From assembly GCF_943733665.1 (NCBI RefSeq), contig NZ_OX030782.1, forward strand, positions 1,452,501 to 1,516,500: DNA of 64,000 nt, given 5' to 3'. Positions within the stretch are counted from its first letter, which is position 1. Every line of letters begins with the position of its first letter. The notes under the pieces were generated by a model, which saw nothing but the letters and a program-made list of their open reading frames with translations, was not told where the DNA came from and searched no databases. Source of the DNA: Aquimarina sp. Aq107 (GTDB lineage Bacteria > Bacteroidota > Bacteroidia > Flavobacteriales > Flavobacteriaceae). Positions 8,507 to 16,429 of this stretch are shown here, in pieces. The translations under genes were made by a program, and so were the position numbers.

Positions 8507-8975
8507 CTGTTACATTATCTTCTTCTATGATTATACTTTTGATCCAATTTTCATCACCATCTTCCACAGCAACACTAGCAGTAAGTCCATTATAGTTAAC
8601 TTTAAAACCGCAAGCACTACTAACATATTCTTCTACAGGTGTATATTGAAAACTAACTACATCTGTATTAGGAGTATCAGAGTCAGAATCAATGATAAAC
8701 TCAAAATCTGTTAATAAACCTCTTGTTCTTAGAGGAATCATTATGGAATCTTGATTCGTTTCGTAATCAATAATGTTAAGAAACCCAGGAGATCCTATTT
8801 GTAATTCATTTGGTTGTTTGATATCAGATACTGTACCATCTTCAATAAATTTAATAATAAGTAGAGGAGTAGTCAATGTATCTTCGGCACAGATATCATC
8901 TCGTTCACAACTGGAACTAAGATATATACCAACAATTCCGAGAATAATAGGAATAAAAGCTTTATGTAACTTCAT
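8472..8975 (-). CDS. DUF6452 family lipoprotein
   Basis: An exported protein of 167 residues with signal peptide and lipobox (LSSSC, Cys23). The mature part contains CAEDTLTTPLLIIKF near its start and CGFKVNYNG near its end, typical of DUF6452. It lies directly after rlmD (stop and start codons abut) and overlaps the DUF6048 barrel gene by 35 bases, so the three genes form one operon. It may help assemble or anchor the partner barrel; that is inference. Confidence 0.8.
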   Translation of the reverse strand: MKLHKAFIPIILGIVGIYLSSSCERDDICAEDTLTTPLLIIKFIEDGTVSDIKQPNELQIGSPGFLNIIDYETNQDSIMIPLRTRGLLTDFEFIIDSDSDTPNTDVVSFQYTPVEEYVSSACGFKVNYNGLTASVAVEDGDENWIKSIIIEEDNVTDETAAHVLIFH

Positions 8976-10388
8976 TTATGATCTTTTTTCTAATAAAACT
9001 ACGTTTTCCACGTGATGTGTTTGTGGAAACATATCTACAGGTTGCACTTTTGTAACCTTATATGTACTATCTAATAACGACAAATCCCTAGCTTGTGTTG
9101 CACTGTTACAACTAACATACACAATCTTATTGGGAGAAATATTAAGCAACTGTCCTACCACATCCTTATGCATTCCATCTCTTGGTGGATCAGTAATTAC
9201 AACTTCTGGTTGTCCATGAGTAGCTATAAAATCCGAAGTAAATACTTTTTTCATATCTCCTACGTAAAATTCTACGTTATCGATATTGTTATGCTTAGCA
9301 TTTTCTTTTGCATCAGCAATAGCTTCTGGCACAGCTTCTACACCAATTACTTTTTTTGCCTTTTTTGCTACAAATTGTGCAATAGTACCTGTTCCGGTAT
9401 ATAAATCATATACTAATTCATTTCCTGTTAAACCAGCAAAATCCCGTGTTACTTTATATAATTCATAGGCTTGTTTGGAGTTGGTTTGATAGAAAGATTT
9501 TGCATTAATTTTAAAACGTAAACCTTCCATTTCTTCTTCGATATGATCTTTTCCGTGATAACAAATTACTTTCTGGTCATAAATTGTATCATTTCCTTTA
9601 GAGTTAATTACATATTGTAATGATGTAATTTCTGGAAATTCAGAAACTATGTAATCTAATAACAAGGTTCGTTTTTCTGCATCTTCATGAAAAAACTGAA
9701 CTAACACCATAATTTCTCCGGTAGATACAATTCTCATCATAAGAGTGCGAAGGAAACCACTTTGCTTTCTTGCATTATAAAATGATAATTCATTTTCTGT
9801 AGCAAATGTTTTTATTTTATTTCGAATAGCATTACTAGGATCCTCTTGTAAATGACATTTGTCTATATCCAAAATTTTATCCCACATTCCAGGGATGTGA
9901 AACCCTAATGCATTTCTATTTTTAATTTCTGTATCGCTTTGGATTTCATCTAATGTTAACCAACGACTATCACTAAAAGAAAACTCCATTTTATTTCTAT
10001 AAAGGAATTGATCTTCAGAACCTAGTATTGGAGTCACTTCTGGTAATTCAATTTTTCCTAATCTAGTTAGGTTGTTTATAACTTCCTGCTCTTTATAGTT
10101 TAGTTGATGCTCGTACCCCATAAATTGCCATTTGCAACCGCCACAAGTACCAAAATGTGAACAAAGAGGTTGAACACGTTTGTCAGACTTTTTATGAAAA
10201 GTAGTTGCTGTTCCTTCATAAAAAGCTTTTCGCTTTTTAGTGGTTTGTATATCCACCACATCTCCAGGTACTGCGTTATTTAGAAATATGATTTTTCCAT
10301 CAGGAGCTTTAGCAATACTTTTTCCTTTTGCACCAGCATCAATCACTTCTATATTTTCAAAAACTTGCCTTTTGTTCTTTCTTGCCAT
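8976..10388 (-). CDS. rlmD: 23S rRNA (uracil-5-)-methyltransferase RlmD
   Basis: A cytoplasmic enzyme of 470 residues that makes m5U in 23S rRNA, of the RlmD/RumA (TrmA-like) family. An N-terminal TRAM domain (about 5-65) is followed by the iron-sulfur cluster cysteines in CSHFGTCGGC (Cys76, 82, 85) and a fourth cysteine in KCHLQ (about 178). SAM binding is by YDLYTGTGTIAQF; the catalytic part is DPPRDGMH and the nucleophile cysteine in VYVSCNSATQARDL. The first of three linked genes. Its -7 box lies four bases before the ATG. Confidence 0.93.
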   Translation of the reverse strand: MARKNKRQVFENIEVIDAGAKGKSIAKAPDGKIIFLNNAVPGDVVDIQTTKKRKAFYEGTATTFHKKSDKRVQPLCSHFGTCGGCKWQFMGYEHQLNYKEQEVINNLTRLGKIELPEVTPILGSEDQFLYRNKMEFSFSDSRWLTLDEIQSDTEIKNRNALGFHIPGMWDKILDIDKCHLQEDPSNAIRNKIKTFATENELSFYNARKQSGFLRTLMMRIVSTGEIMVLVQFFHEDAEKRTLLLDYIVSEFPEITSLQYVINSKGNDTIYDQKVICYHGKDHIEEEMEGLRFKINAKSFYQTNSKQAYELYKVTRDFAGLTGNELVYDLYTGTGTIAQFVAKKAKKVIGVEAVPEAIADAKENAKHNNIDNVEFYVGDMKKVFTSDFIATHGQPEVVITDPPRDGMHKDVVGQLLNISPNKIVYVSCNSATQARDLSLLDSTYKVTKVQPVDMFPQTHHVENVVLLEKRS

Positions 10389-10392
10389 AGCG

Positions 10393-10400
10393 CAAAAATA
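10393..10400 (-). promoter_or_regulatory. -7 box immediately before the rlmD start
   Basis: The minus strand reads TATTTTTG then CGCT and the ATG. With a start site about four or five bases after the box, the mRNA would begin at or next to the start codon. No TTG is seen at the usual -33 distance. Confidence 0.5.
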
Positions 10401-10503
10401 AGAATAGAAACTATATACTTATTAAATATTCAATATATCTTATGAAAAGAATAAAAAAAATGAACCAAATTAATATCACTACGTCTATATAATAAAGGTC
10501 ACT

Positions 10504-11052
10504 ATGATAAATGCCAATAAAACATTCGATTCTTTGTTGGTTTTACAATACCAATCTGGAAATAAGAAAGCAGCAGGGATTCTTGTTAAAAGATGGCATG
10601 GTAGATTATGTGCGCAAGCAAATTGGTATGTTAGAAATAAAGAAATCTCTAAAGATATAGTGCAGGATAGTTGGGATATAATTTTAATGAAAGTTTATCA
10701 TTTAAAAGATACGAATAGTTTTGGGAGTTGGGCATTATCAATTGTTACTCGAAGGTCAATTGACTGGCTAAGAAAAAACAAAAAAGAACAGGATGTTTTA
10801 AATTCTATTATTAGAAACTCAGACCCTGTTGTTATGCCTGAAGAAGTAGAAAATGAAGAATCTAATAAGAAAATGCTGTTAAGAAGAGCTATTGAAACAT
10901 TGCCAGTTGATCAGCAAATGGTATTACGTCTTTTTTATGTAGAAGAATATAGAGTTAAGGAAATAGCTAAAATTTTGGTCATTTCCGAAGGAACAGTAAA
11001 ATCACGTTTGTTTACAGCAAGAGAAAAATTGAAGTTAATTTTAAAAACATAA
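10504..11052 (+). CDS. ECF-type RNA polymerase sigma factor
   Basis: A protein of 182 residues with sigma-70 region 2 (about 20-85, with DIVQDSWDIIL and the following basic segment with SWALSIVTRRSIDWLRK for -10 recognition) and region 4 (about 125-180, VDQQMVLRLFYVEEYRVKEIA and the helix-turn-helix GTVKSRLFTAREKL). It lacks region 3, as in ECF factors. The next gene follows after three bases and encodes a small membrane protein, the usual layout of a sigma factor with its membrane partner. Confidence 0.9.
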   Translation: MINANKTFDSLLVLQYQSGNKKAAGILVKRWHGRLCAQANWYVRNKEISKDIVQDSWDIILMKVYHLKDTNSFGSWALSIVTRRSIDWLRKNKKEQDVLNSIIRNSDPVVMPEEVENEESNKKMLLRRAIETLPVDQQMVLRLFYVEEYRVKEIAKILVISEGTVKSRLFTAREKLKLILKT

Positions 11053-11055
11053 ATA

Positions 11056-11436
11056 ATGGATAATCATATGGAAGATATTGATCGATTAATTAAAGAAACT
11101 CTAACACAAGAAGAAGCAAAGTTTTATGATGAATTAGATGAACAAAATATGATCGAAATGATTGGAGGTCTTTACAAGACTAAAAATAAGTGGATCATAA
11201 TTTTGATGAATTTTGTAAATGTAATTGCCTTTGGATTATTTGTGTATTGTTTAGTGAAATTTTTAAATACAGATAATACGAATGAATTGATCAAGTGGGG
11301 TAGCGGGGGATTTTTGGCTATTATGACTGCATCAATGTTAAAATTATTTTCTTGGTTACAGATTGATAAAAACGCATTATTGAGAGAAATTAAAAGATTA
11401 GAATTACAAATTTCTTCGATAGCAAATAAAGTATAA
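11056..11436 (+). CDS. DUF6768 small membrane protein, possible sigma partner
   Basis: A protein of 126 residues with a soluble acidic N-terminus (MEDIDRLIKETLTQEEAKF), two membrane segments (about 50-70 and 78-98) and a C-terminal coiled segment (NALLREIKRLELQI). It matches my recollection of DUF6768, which regularly follows an ECF sigma gene in flavobacteria. It lacks the HxxxCxxC zinc motif of classical anti-sigma factors, so anti-sigma function is inferred only from the operon. It starts three bases after the sigma gene. Confidence 0.7.
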   Translation: MDNHMEDIDRLIKETLTQEEAKFYDELDEQNMIEMIGGLYKTKNKWIIILMNFVNVIAFGLFVYCLVKFLNTDNTNELIKWGSGGFLAIMTASMLKLFSWLQIDKNALLREIKRLELQISSIANKV

Positions 11437-11560
11437 TAATAGCATGTTCAAAGATCTTGTTAATTATTAATTATGCAATTAATAGTAATATTATTTTGAA
11501 TAATTAAAAATAGAATCTATTCCAAGCCTTAAAATTAAATAATAAATAAAGATTTAGTAA

Positions 11561-11620
11561 TTTGCGACTCTCTTAGGGATGATTTCTCTCCCACGCTGAA
11601 TTTTCGAGTCTTTTCGAAAG
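11561..11620 (+). promoter_or_regulatory. Possible structured 5' leader of rocD
   Basis: Upstream of rocD, TTTCGA (11602-11607) can pair with TCGAAA (11614-11619), while GAGTC (11606-11610) can also pair with GACTC (11566-11570). The two pairings exclude each other. GGGA (11577-11580) and a TCCC (11589-11592) could add another stem. The rest of the 233-base gap is AT-rich without a gene. It matches no riboswitch class that I can recognise. Confidence 0.3.
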
Positions 11621-11669
11621 GATAAAGGTATAGAAGGAATGGTTATTTTATCAATTTAAATTATTAAAA

Positions 11670-12947
11670 ATGGCTGTTTTAGAAAAATTAACTTCTCAAC
11701 AAGCAATCGATTTAGAAAACAAGTATGGAGCTCATAACTACCACCCTTTACCAGTAGTTTTAAATAAAGGAGAAGGAGTATATGTTTGGGACGTAGAAGG
11801 AAAGAAGTATTATGATTTCCTAAGTGCATATTCGGCGGTAAATCAAGGGCATTGTCACCCTAAGATAGTAGGAGCTATGATGGAACAAGCTCAGACATTG
11901 ACATTAACTTCTCGTGCATTTTATAATGATAAGCTAGGAGAGTATGAGAAATTTGCTTCTGAATTTTTTGGTTTCGATAAGTTGTTACCTATGAATACAG
12001 GTGCAGAAGCTGTGGAGACCGCTTTGAAAATTTGTAGAAAATGGGCATATGAGAAGAAAGGTATTTCAGAAAATGAAGCTCAAATAATTGTTTGCGAAAA
12101 CAATTTTCACGGTAGAACTACAACGATTATTTCATTTTCTAATGATCCAGTAGCACGTAAAAACTTTGGACCTTATACATCTGGTTTCATCAAAATTGAG
12201 TATGATAACTTAAAAGCATTAGAACAAGCGTTAGAAAATAATACGAATGTTGCAGGTTTCTTAGTAGAACCAATACAAGGAGAAGCTGGAGTTTATGTAC
12301 CTTCTGAAGACTATTTGTCAAAGGCTAAAGCTTTGTGCGAAAAACACAATGTACTTTTTATTGCAGACGAAGTACAGACAGGTATAGCCAGAACAGGTAG
12401 GTTGTTAGCTACTTGCGGTAATTGTTCTTGTAGTGATAAAAACTGTTCAAGTACACCAAATGTTAAACCTGATGTCTTAATACTTGGTAAAGCACTTAGT
12501 GGTGGAGCATATCCAGTTTCTGGTGTTTTAGCTGATGATCATATTATGGAAGTAATCAAACCAGGTAATCACGGAAGTACTTTTGGAGGAAATCCTGTTG
12601 CTGCTGCGGTTGCTGTTGCGGCTTTAGAAGTAGTAAGAGATGAAAAGCTTGCAGAAAATGCTTTTGAACTTGGTGAATTATTCAGATCAGAAATGAATGA
12701 GTATATCAAAACATCGAGTATAGTAAATCTTGTTCGTGGTAAAGGATTATTAAATGCCATTGTTATTAATGATGATGAAGAGAGTGAAACAGCATGGAAT
12801 ATTTGTGTAGCTTTAAAAGAAAATGGGTTATTAGCAAAACCAACTCATGGTAATATCATAAGATTTGCTCCACCATTAGTGATGACAAAAGAACAATTGC
12901 TAGAATGTGTGGCAATTATAACAAAAACGTTAAAAGAGTTTGAGTAA
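11670..12947 (+). CDS. rocD: Ornithine--oxo-acid aminotransferase
   Basis: A PLP enzyme of 425 residues that converts ornithine and a 2-oxo acid to glutamate semialdehyde and an amino acid (arginine/ornithine breakdown, proline supply). Class-III aminotransferase motifs: NTGAEAVETALKICRKW, the PLP-stacking NNFHGRT, IADEVQTGIARTG with the cofactor Asp, and the Schiff-base lysine in LILGKALSGG (Lys274). Between the DEVQ motif and the lysine lies a Cys-rich insertion, CGNCSCSDKNC (249-259), four cysteines in CxxCxCx4C spacing, absent from the human and Bacillus enzymes as I recall them. A terminator follows the gene. A possible structured leader precedes it. Confidence 0.93.
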   Translation: MAVLEKLTSQQAIDLENKYGAHNYHPLPVVLNKGEGVYVWDVEGKKYYDFLSAYSAVNQGHCHPKIVGAMMEQAQTLTLTSRAFYNDKLGEYEKFASEFFGFDKLLPMNTGAEAVETALKICRKWAYEKKGISENEAQIIVCENNFHGRTTTIISFSNDPVARKNFGPYTSGFIKIEYDNLKALEQALENNTNVAGFLVEPIQGEAGVYVPSEDYLSKAKALCEKHNVLFIADEVQTGIARTGRLLATCGNCSCSDKNCSSTPNVKPDVLILGKALSGGAYPVSGVLADDHIMEVIKPGNHGSTFGGNPVAAAVAVAALEVVRDEKLAENAFELGELFRSEMNEYIKTSSIVNLVRGKGLLNAIVINDDEESETAWNICVALKENGLLAKPTHGNIIRFAPPLVMTKEQLLECVAIITKTLKEFE

Positions 12948-12973
12948 AACTTTTTTGATCGAATTAAAATAGT

Positions 12974-13008
12974 AAAAAGAGTAGGAACAAGTTTTCTGCT
13001 CTTTTTTT
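12974..13008. terminator. Bidirectional terminator after rocD
   Basis: An inverted repeat of about 13 bp (with two G-U pairs) and a five-base loop is followed by a T-run reaching 13008. It overlaps the TAA stop of the convergent DUF2752 gene (13007-13009). Confidence 0.75.
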
Positions 13009-13441
13009 ATGGAGCTAGATGACAGAAAGGAGCACTACTGATGTTACGCAATATCCAGTAGGTAATAATTGTAATAAGGATGATATATGTGAAGTATTTG
13101 TTGTAAGTCCAATCTTTGAGTTTTTTATTTAAAAATCTTTTAGCAGTATAATTATATAGTTTTATAAATAAAACGATTGCTAATATTACAAATAATAGAT
13201 TATGTTGTAAAGCTTGTAAGATTCTACCATTTAATAAATCATGAATAGCTCTTTGACTTCCACAGCCAGGACAGTGATACCCTGTTAAAAAATGGAAAGG
13301 ACAACTAGGAAAAAAACCTTCACCAGTACTGGAGCCAGGATCATTTAAGTAGTAATATCTTATAAAAAAAAATATAGGTACTAACGCTAGTAAGTACCCA
13401 TATTTTAAATATTTGTTTTCTGTTTTTTTAGAAATTTCCAT
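13007..13441 (-). CDS. DUF2752 membrane protein
   Basis: A protein of 144 residues with three membrane segments. The conserved DUF2752 signature CPFHFLTGYHCPGCGSQRA lies between segments one and two, with the cysteines CPxCG-like and a following helix HDLLNG. The function is unknown. I use the ATG at 13441; a GTG two codons upstream is also possible. Either start overlaps the end of the CD225 gene, so the pair is translated together. DUF2752 and CD225 genes are commonly neighbours in Bacteroidota. Confidence 0.85.
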   Translation of the reverse strand: MEISKKTENKYLKYGYLLALVPIFFFIRYYYLNDPGSSTGEGFFPSCPFHFLTGYHCPGCGSQRAIHDLLNGRILQALQHNLLFVILAIVLFIKLYNYTAKRFLNKKLKDWTYNKYFTYIILITIITYWILRNISSAPFCHLAP

Positions 13442-13706
13442 TAGCACCTAGAACACTAAATAATGCTACTCCGTATATTAAAAACATTACAACCCAAAGT
13501 AAAACACCACCTATAATTCCTATAAGTCCCCATAATTTGGCATTTTTTGATGCAGCAACGGCTCCTTCGTAATCTCCTGCATCATATTTTGAATTTACTT
13601 GAGTTGAATAAATAATACTTACAATACCTGTAATTAGACAACATAAAATTGTAGAAATAATTGCTAAGGCTAGATGATTGTTAGGTCTCGGTTGATTAGC
13701 TTCCAT
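13428..13706 (-). CDS. CD225/dispanin family membrane protein
   Basis: A small protein of 92 residues with two membrane segments. The first ends in the typical AIISTILCCLITGIVSIIYS, followed by a loop with GDYEGAVAASKNAKLW and the second helix, the dispanin layout. The function in bacteria is unknown. It is the first gene of a two-gene operon with the DUF2752 gene, overlapping it by 14 bases. Confidence 0.85.
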   Translation of the reverse strand: MEANQPRPNNHLALAIISTILCCLITGIVSIIYSTQVNSKYDAGDYEGAVAASKNAKLWGLIGIIGGVLLWVVMFLIYGVALFSVLGANGNF

Positions 13707-13840
13707 AAAAATAAACTTAATTTAGTAATTAATTAGTATTAAATAATAGTGTAAAAGGGGTATTAAATAAATTTACGAGGTACAATATACACAATTTGAG
13801 TATTCTGGAAATTAATGTTTAGAAAAAAACTAATATTTGA

Positions 13841-13848
13841 TACTTTTG
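13841..13848 (+). promoter_or_regulatory. -7 box immediately before a start codon
   Basis: TACTTTTG matches TAnnTTTG and is followed by TGCC and the ATG at 13853. This again suggests a leaderless transcript. No exact TTG is seen at the -33 distance. Confidence 0.5.
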
Positions 13849-13852
13849 TGCC

Positions 13853-14071
13853 ATGAATATATTGAAAGTAAAAAAGATTATAAGTTTTCTTTTAATTTTA
13901 ATAGGAGCTTTTCTACTAATAAGTGAAATAGCTTCTACTAAAAAGGATTATTACCTGCAGGCAGGTGGTATTATTTGTTTAATGAGTGGTGTGTTTTTAA
14001 TTAATACAAAAGTTACATCGAGGTTTCCGGAAAATGCTATAGATAATCCAGAAAAAAAGGATAAAGAGTAG
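13853..14071 (+). CDS. Small membrane protein, unknown
   Basis: A protein of 72 residues with two hydrophobic helices (about 8-28 and 36-52) and a polar, lysine-rich tail. I do not recognise the family. It is the first gene of a pair: its TAG stop is directly followed by the ATG of the Smr-domain gene. The start is supported by a -7 box four bases upstream. Confidence 0.7.
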   Translation: MNILKVKKIISFLLILIGAFLLISEIASTKKDYYLQAGGIICLMSGVFLINTKVTSRFPENAIDNPEKKDKE

Positions 14072-14629
14072 ATGAGTATGATAAAAGTTGGAGATGTAGT
14101 TTCTGTATTGGATGAGCCAATATCTGGTAAAGTTATTTCAGTTATTGGGAATGAGGTTACTATCGAATCTAATGATGGATTTGATATGATGTTTTCGGCA
14201 AATGAGTTGGTTAAAGAAGAATCCGATAATTTGATCGTTCCATCTTATGAAGAAGTACAAAAGAATCTTCAGCAAAAAGAAATTTTTAAAAAGAAATCTA
14301 AAAAAAAGATCTTAAAACCTAAAGAAAGAAGTGTTCCTGCTATGGAAGTAGATCTTCATATTCATAAACTAGTAAAATCTACAAAAGGATTGTCTAACCA
14401 TGATATGGTTACCCTACAGTTGGATACAGCAAAAAGACAATTAGATTTTGCTATTAACAAACGTATTCCTAGTGTGGTGTTTATTCATGGAGTAGGGCAA
14501 GGAGTGCTAAAAGAAGAACTACAATATTTATTTGGTAGATACGATAATATACGTATTTCTGATGCAGATTATAAGAAATACGGATTAGGTGCAATGGAAA
14601 TATATATTATTCAAAATCCAAGAAATTAA
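14072..14629 (+). CDS. Smr/MutS2 C-terminal-domain protein
   Basis: A cytoplasmic protein of 185 residues. Residues 1-50 form a small beta-barrel-like segment (KVGDVVSVLDEPISGKV), residues 65-90 are lysine-rich, and the Smr domain (about 92-183) has the family motifs VDLHIHKL, VVFIHGVGQGVLKEEL and the C-terminal YGLGAMEIYI. Smr domains are endonucleases acting on DNA or RNA; the H-G-x-G-x-G loop is present. It is a stand-alone Smr protein without the MutS ATPase. The convergent lipoprotein gene begins its stop codon only three bases away. Confidence 0.88.
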   Translation: MSMIKVGDVVSVLDEPISGKVISVIGNEVTIESNDGFDMMFSANELVKEESDNLIVPSYEEVQKNLQQKEIFKKKSKKKILKPKERSVPAMEVDLHIHKLVKSTKGLSNHDMVTLQLDTAKRQLDFAINKRIPSVVFIHGVGQGVLKEELQYLFGRYDNIRISDADYKKYGLGAMEIYIIQNPRN

Positions 14630-14631
14630 CC

Positions 14632-15192
14632 CTAGTTAGTTATTGTGATATTGTCTAAACCGAGTACTAAAGATTGTTTTCTAATAGCAATTCCGTTTCC
14701 TTCTAAAGTAATATCTTTTAGTGTTACTGTTCTAGAATATGTGGTTTCCGTTGCAGAAGTAGTAAGTTCTTCATAGCTAATTTCTGCAGTTCCATTAGAA
14801 CTTATTAACTCTTGTGTTACAGTAATGCCACTAACAGGAATACTACTACAGAAATATTCATCTCCGTCAATAGAAGTGTCAAATTCTCTATATATAAACT
14901 GATTATTAGTAGTGTTTAGAGTGATTACTGTAGCTTCATCTAATGATATCTCCGAAACGGTTGTAGGATTAAGTTCAAAACTAGTGTCTGTAAAGTTTAG
15001 AGATAAGGATCTATTTATATCTTGATCAACTACAAAAAACACAAAAGTATTATCATTTTCATTAGAACAATTTTCTAGATCACCGGTTAAATCATCAACA
15101 GAAACTTCTATAAGATCACCTTCGCTGCAACCGATCAACAACAGTAAAAAAAATAAAAAACACAGTCTTTTTATCATCATTCTAGTCTTCAT
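14632..15192 (-). CDS. Lipoprotein, paralog of the TSP3-repeat lipoprotein
   Basis: An exported protein of 186 residues with signal peptide and lipobox (LLIGC, about 18-22). The mature domain contains FVFFVVDQDINRSLSLNF and GDEYFCSSIPVSGITVTQEL, closely similar in order and wording to the N-terminal domain of the next upstream gene (FVFFKINTSINESISYNF; SDYYCSNIPDSNIIVTEEL). The two are therefore tandem paralogs, this one without the calcium-binding repeats. The ATG at 15192 overlaps the end of the paralog by 11 bases; ATGs at 15180 and 15177 are alternatives. The function is unknown. Confidence 0.75.
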   Translation of the reverse strand: MKTRMMIKRLCFLFFLLLLIGCSEGDLIEVSVDDLTGDLENCSNENDNTFVFFVVDQDINRSLSLNFTDTSFELNPTTVSEISLDEATVITLNTTNNQFIYREFDTSIDGDEYFCSSIPVSGITVTQELISSNGTAEISYEELTTSATETTYSRTVTLKDITLEGNGIAIRKQSLVLGLDNITITN

Positions 15193-16324
15193 TTTTAGGA
15201 GTGGTTATTGAGATGGTTTCATCTCTAAAACCAAAAGAGAATTCATCATTAGTAAATTGATCATTAACTTCGTTTAGAATAAGATTATCTATTGATAATG
15301 TAGTTCTAAAAATAGTAATAACCGTATTGTCAAGAATAGAGGGATTATCTGTATTCGCATTTGACTCATCGTTATTAGGATTATTAGCGTCAAGATAATT
15401 CGGGATTCCATCGCCGTCATCATCGTCATCCAAAAGATTTTCATTTCCATTGGTATCTTCATCTCTTGTAGGGATTCCGTCATTATCATCGTCAGGATCT
15501 AAATAATTCGGTGTTCCATCTCTGTCTGTATCATCATCTCTAGGATTTCCATTACCATCGACATCTTCGTCTAGTGTATCAATATTGTCATTATCATCAT
15601 CTGCATCAAGATAGTTTGGTGTTCCGTCCATATCCGTGTCCAGAAAACTTTCATCATTAGGATCACTATTAATTAACTCTACACTGGTTAACACGTTATC
15701 ATTATCATCATCCTGATCTTTAAAATTTGGGATTTGATCATCATCAGTGTTATATCCATCTTCAATCCCTAAATCATCAGCTGTTTGATCTGTATTTCCA
15801 ATAGCACTATCATCCATAGCATCATCAAGGTAATTGGGAACACCATCGCCATCAGGATCAGCTTCTGGATCAATTCCGTTAGGAGATTCCTCAGTAGATT
15901 CTAATCCATCATTATCATCTTCACTGACAATCTGATTTATGATAGTGGCTTGACCACTTACGCTTAAAAGTTCTTCGGTTACTATAATGTTACTATCAGG
16001 GATGTTACTACAATAATAGTCTGAGGTAATCGTATTATTAAATTTTCTGTAAATTAAACCATTATCGGTGTCTTCTAAATCGATAATAATAGGGTTTTCA
16101 GTTTCAGTAGTTTCAGAATATGTAGCATCAATAAAATTATAGGATATAGATTCATTGATAGAAGTATTGATCTTAAAGAAAACAAACTCATTGGTTGTAG
16201 CTCCTTCACAAAGTTGAAGATCAACATCATCAAACTCAAAACTTGTTACGATAATATCACCATCATCACAAGAAGCTAATACTAAAAAGGTAAAAATATA
16301 TAAAAGCTTTTTCACTGTTTGCAT
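15182..16324 (-). CDS. Lipoprotein with thrombospondin type-3 repeats
   Basis: A surface or periplasmic protein of 380 residues with lipobox LASC (about Cys19). The N-terminal domain (about 20-140) and the C-terminal tail match the downstream paralog. Between them (about 140-315) lies a run of about eight Asp-rich repeats such as DPDGDGVPNYLD, DTDRDGTPNYLD and DGDGIPNYLD, the calcium-binding thrombospondin type-3 pattern found in OmpA-like and adhesion proteins of Bacteroidota. I start it at the ATG at 16324, which gives a proper signal peptide; a start six codons upstream is less likely. A palindrome (16345-16357) lies in its promoter region. Confidence 0.85.
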   Translation of the reverse strand: MQTVKKLLYIFTFLVLASCDDGDIIVTSFEFDDVDLQLCEGATTNEFVFFKINTSINESISYNFIDATYSETTETENPIIIDLEDTDNGLIYRKFNNTITSDYYCSNIPDSNIIVTEELLSVSGQATIINQIVSEDDNDGLESTEESPNGIDPEADPDGDGVPNYLDDAMDDSAIGNTDQTADDLGIEDGYNTDDDQIPNFKDQDDDNDNVLTSVELINSDPNDESFLDTDMDGTPNYLDADDDNDNIDTLDEDVDGNGNPRDDDTDRDGTPNYLDPDDDNDGIPTRDEDTNGNENLLDDDDDGDGIPNYLDANNPNNDESNANTDNPSILDNTVITIFRTTLSIDNLILNEVNDQFTNDEFSFGFRDETISITTPKNED

Positions 16325-16344
16325 TTTGAAAATTAATAACAAAG

Positions 16345-16357
16345 TAACGTTTCGTTA
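16345..16357. promoter_or_regulatory. Palindrome TAACG-N3-CGTTA upstream of the TSP3 lipoprotein
   Basis: The sequence TAACGTTTCGTTA has two perfect 5-bp arms around TTT. It lies about 21 bases before the ATG of the minus-strand lipoprotein gene. The same palindrome (AAA in the middle) occurs upstream of the PAS kinase gene at 47471-47483, so it could be an operator for a shared regulator. Confidence 0.4.
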
Positions 16358-16429
16358 TAGAAACAATAACGTATTAAAAGTTTTTCTTTTTTATAAAGAC
16401 GAATGAAATTTATAAATGTTCATTCTAAT

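Noticed and set aside
11056..11436. Classical zinc anti-sigma factor
   Set aside because: The HxxxCxxC motif is absent; only the operon position and membrane topology support an interaction with the sigma factor.
15289..15489. Frame with many Met and Ile residues inside the TSP3 lipoprotein
   Set aside because: It is an alternative reading frame of the Asp-rich repeats (GAT/GAC-rich DNA), not a gene.
15380..15900. Periodic DNA in the TSP3 region, considered as CRISPR or minisatellite
   Set aside because: The repeats are in frame, vary in sequence and encode a calcium-binding pattern; there are no identical direct repeats with unique spacers and no cas genes.
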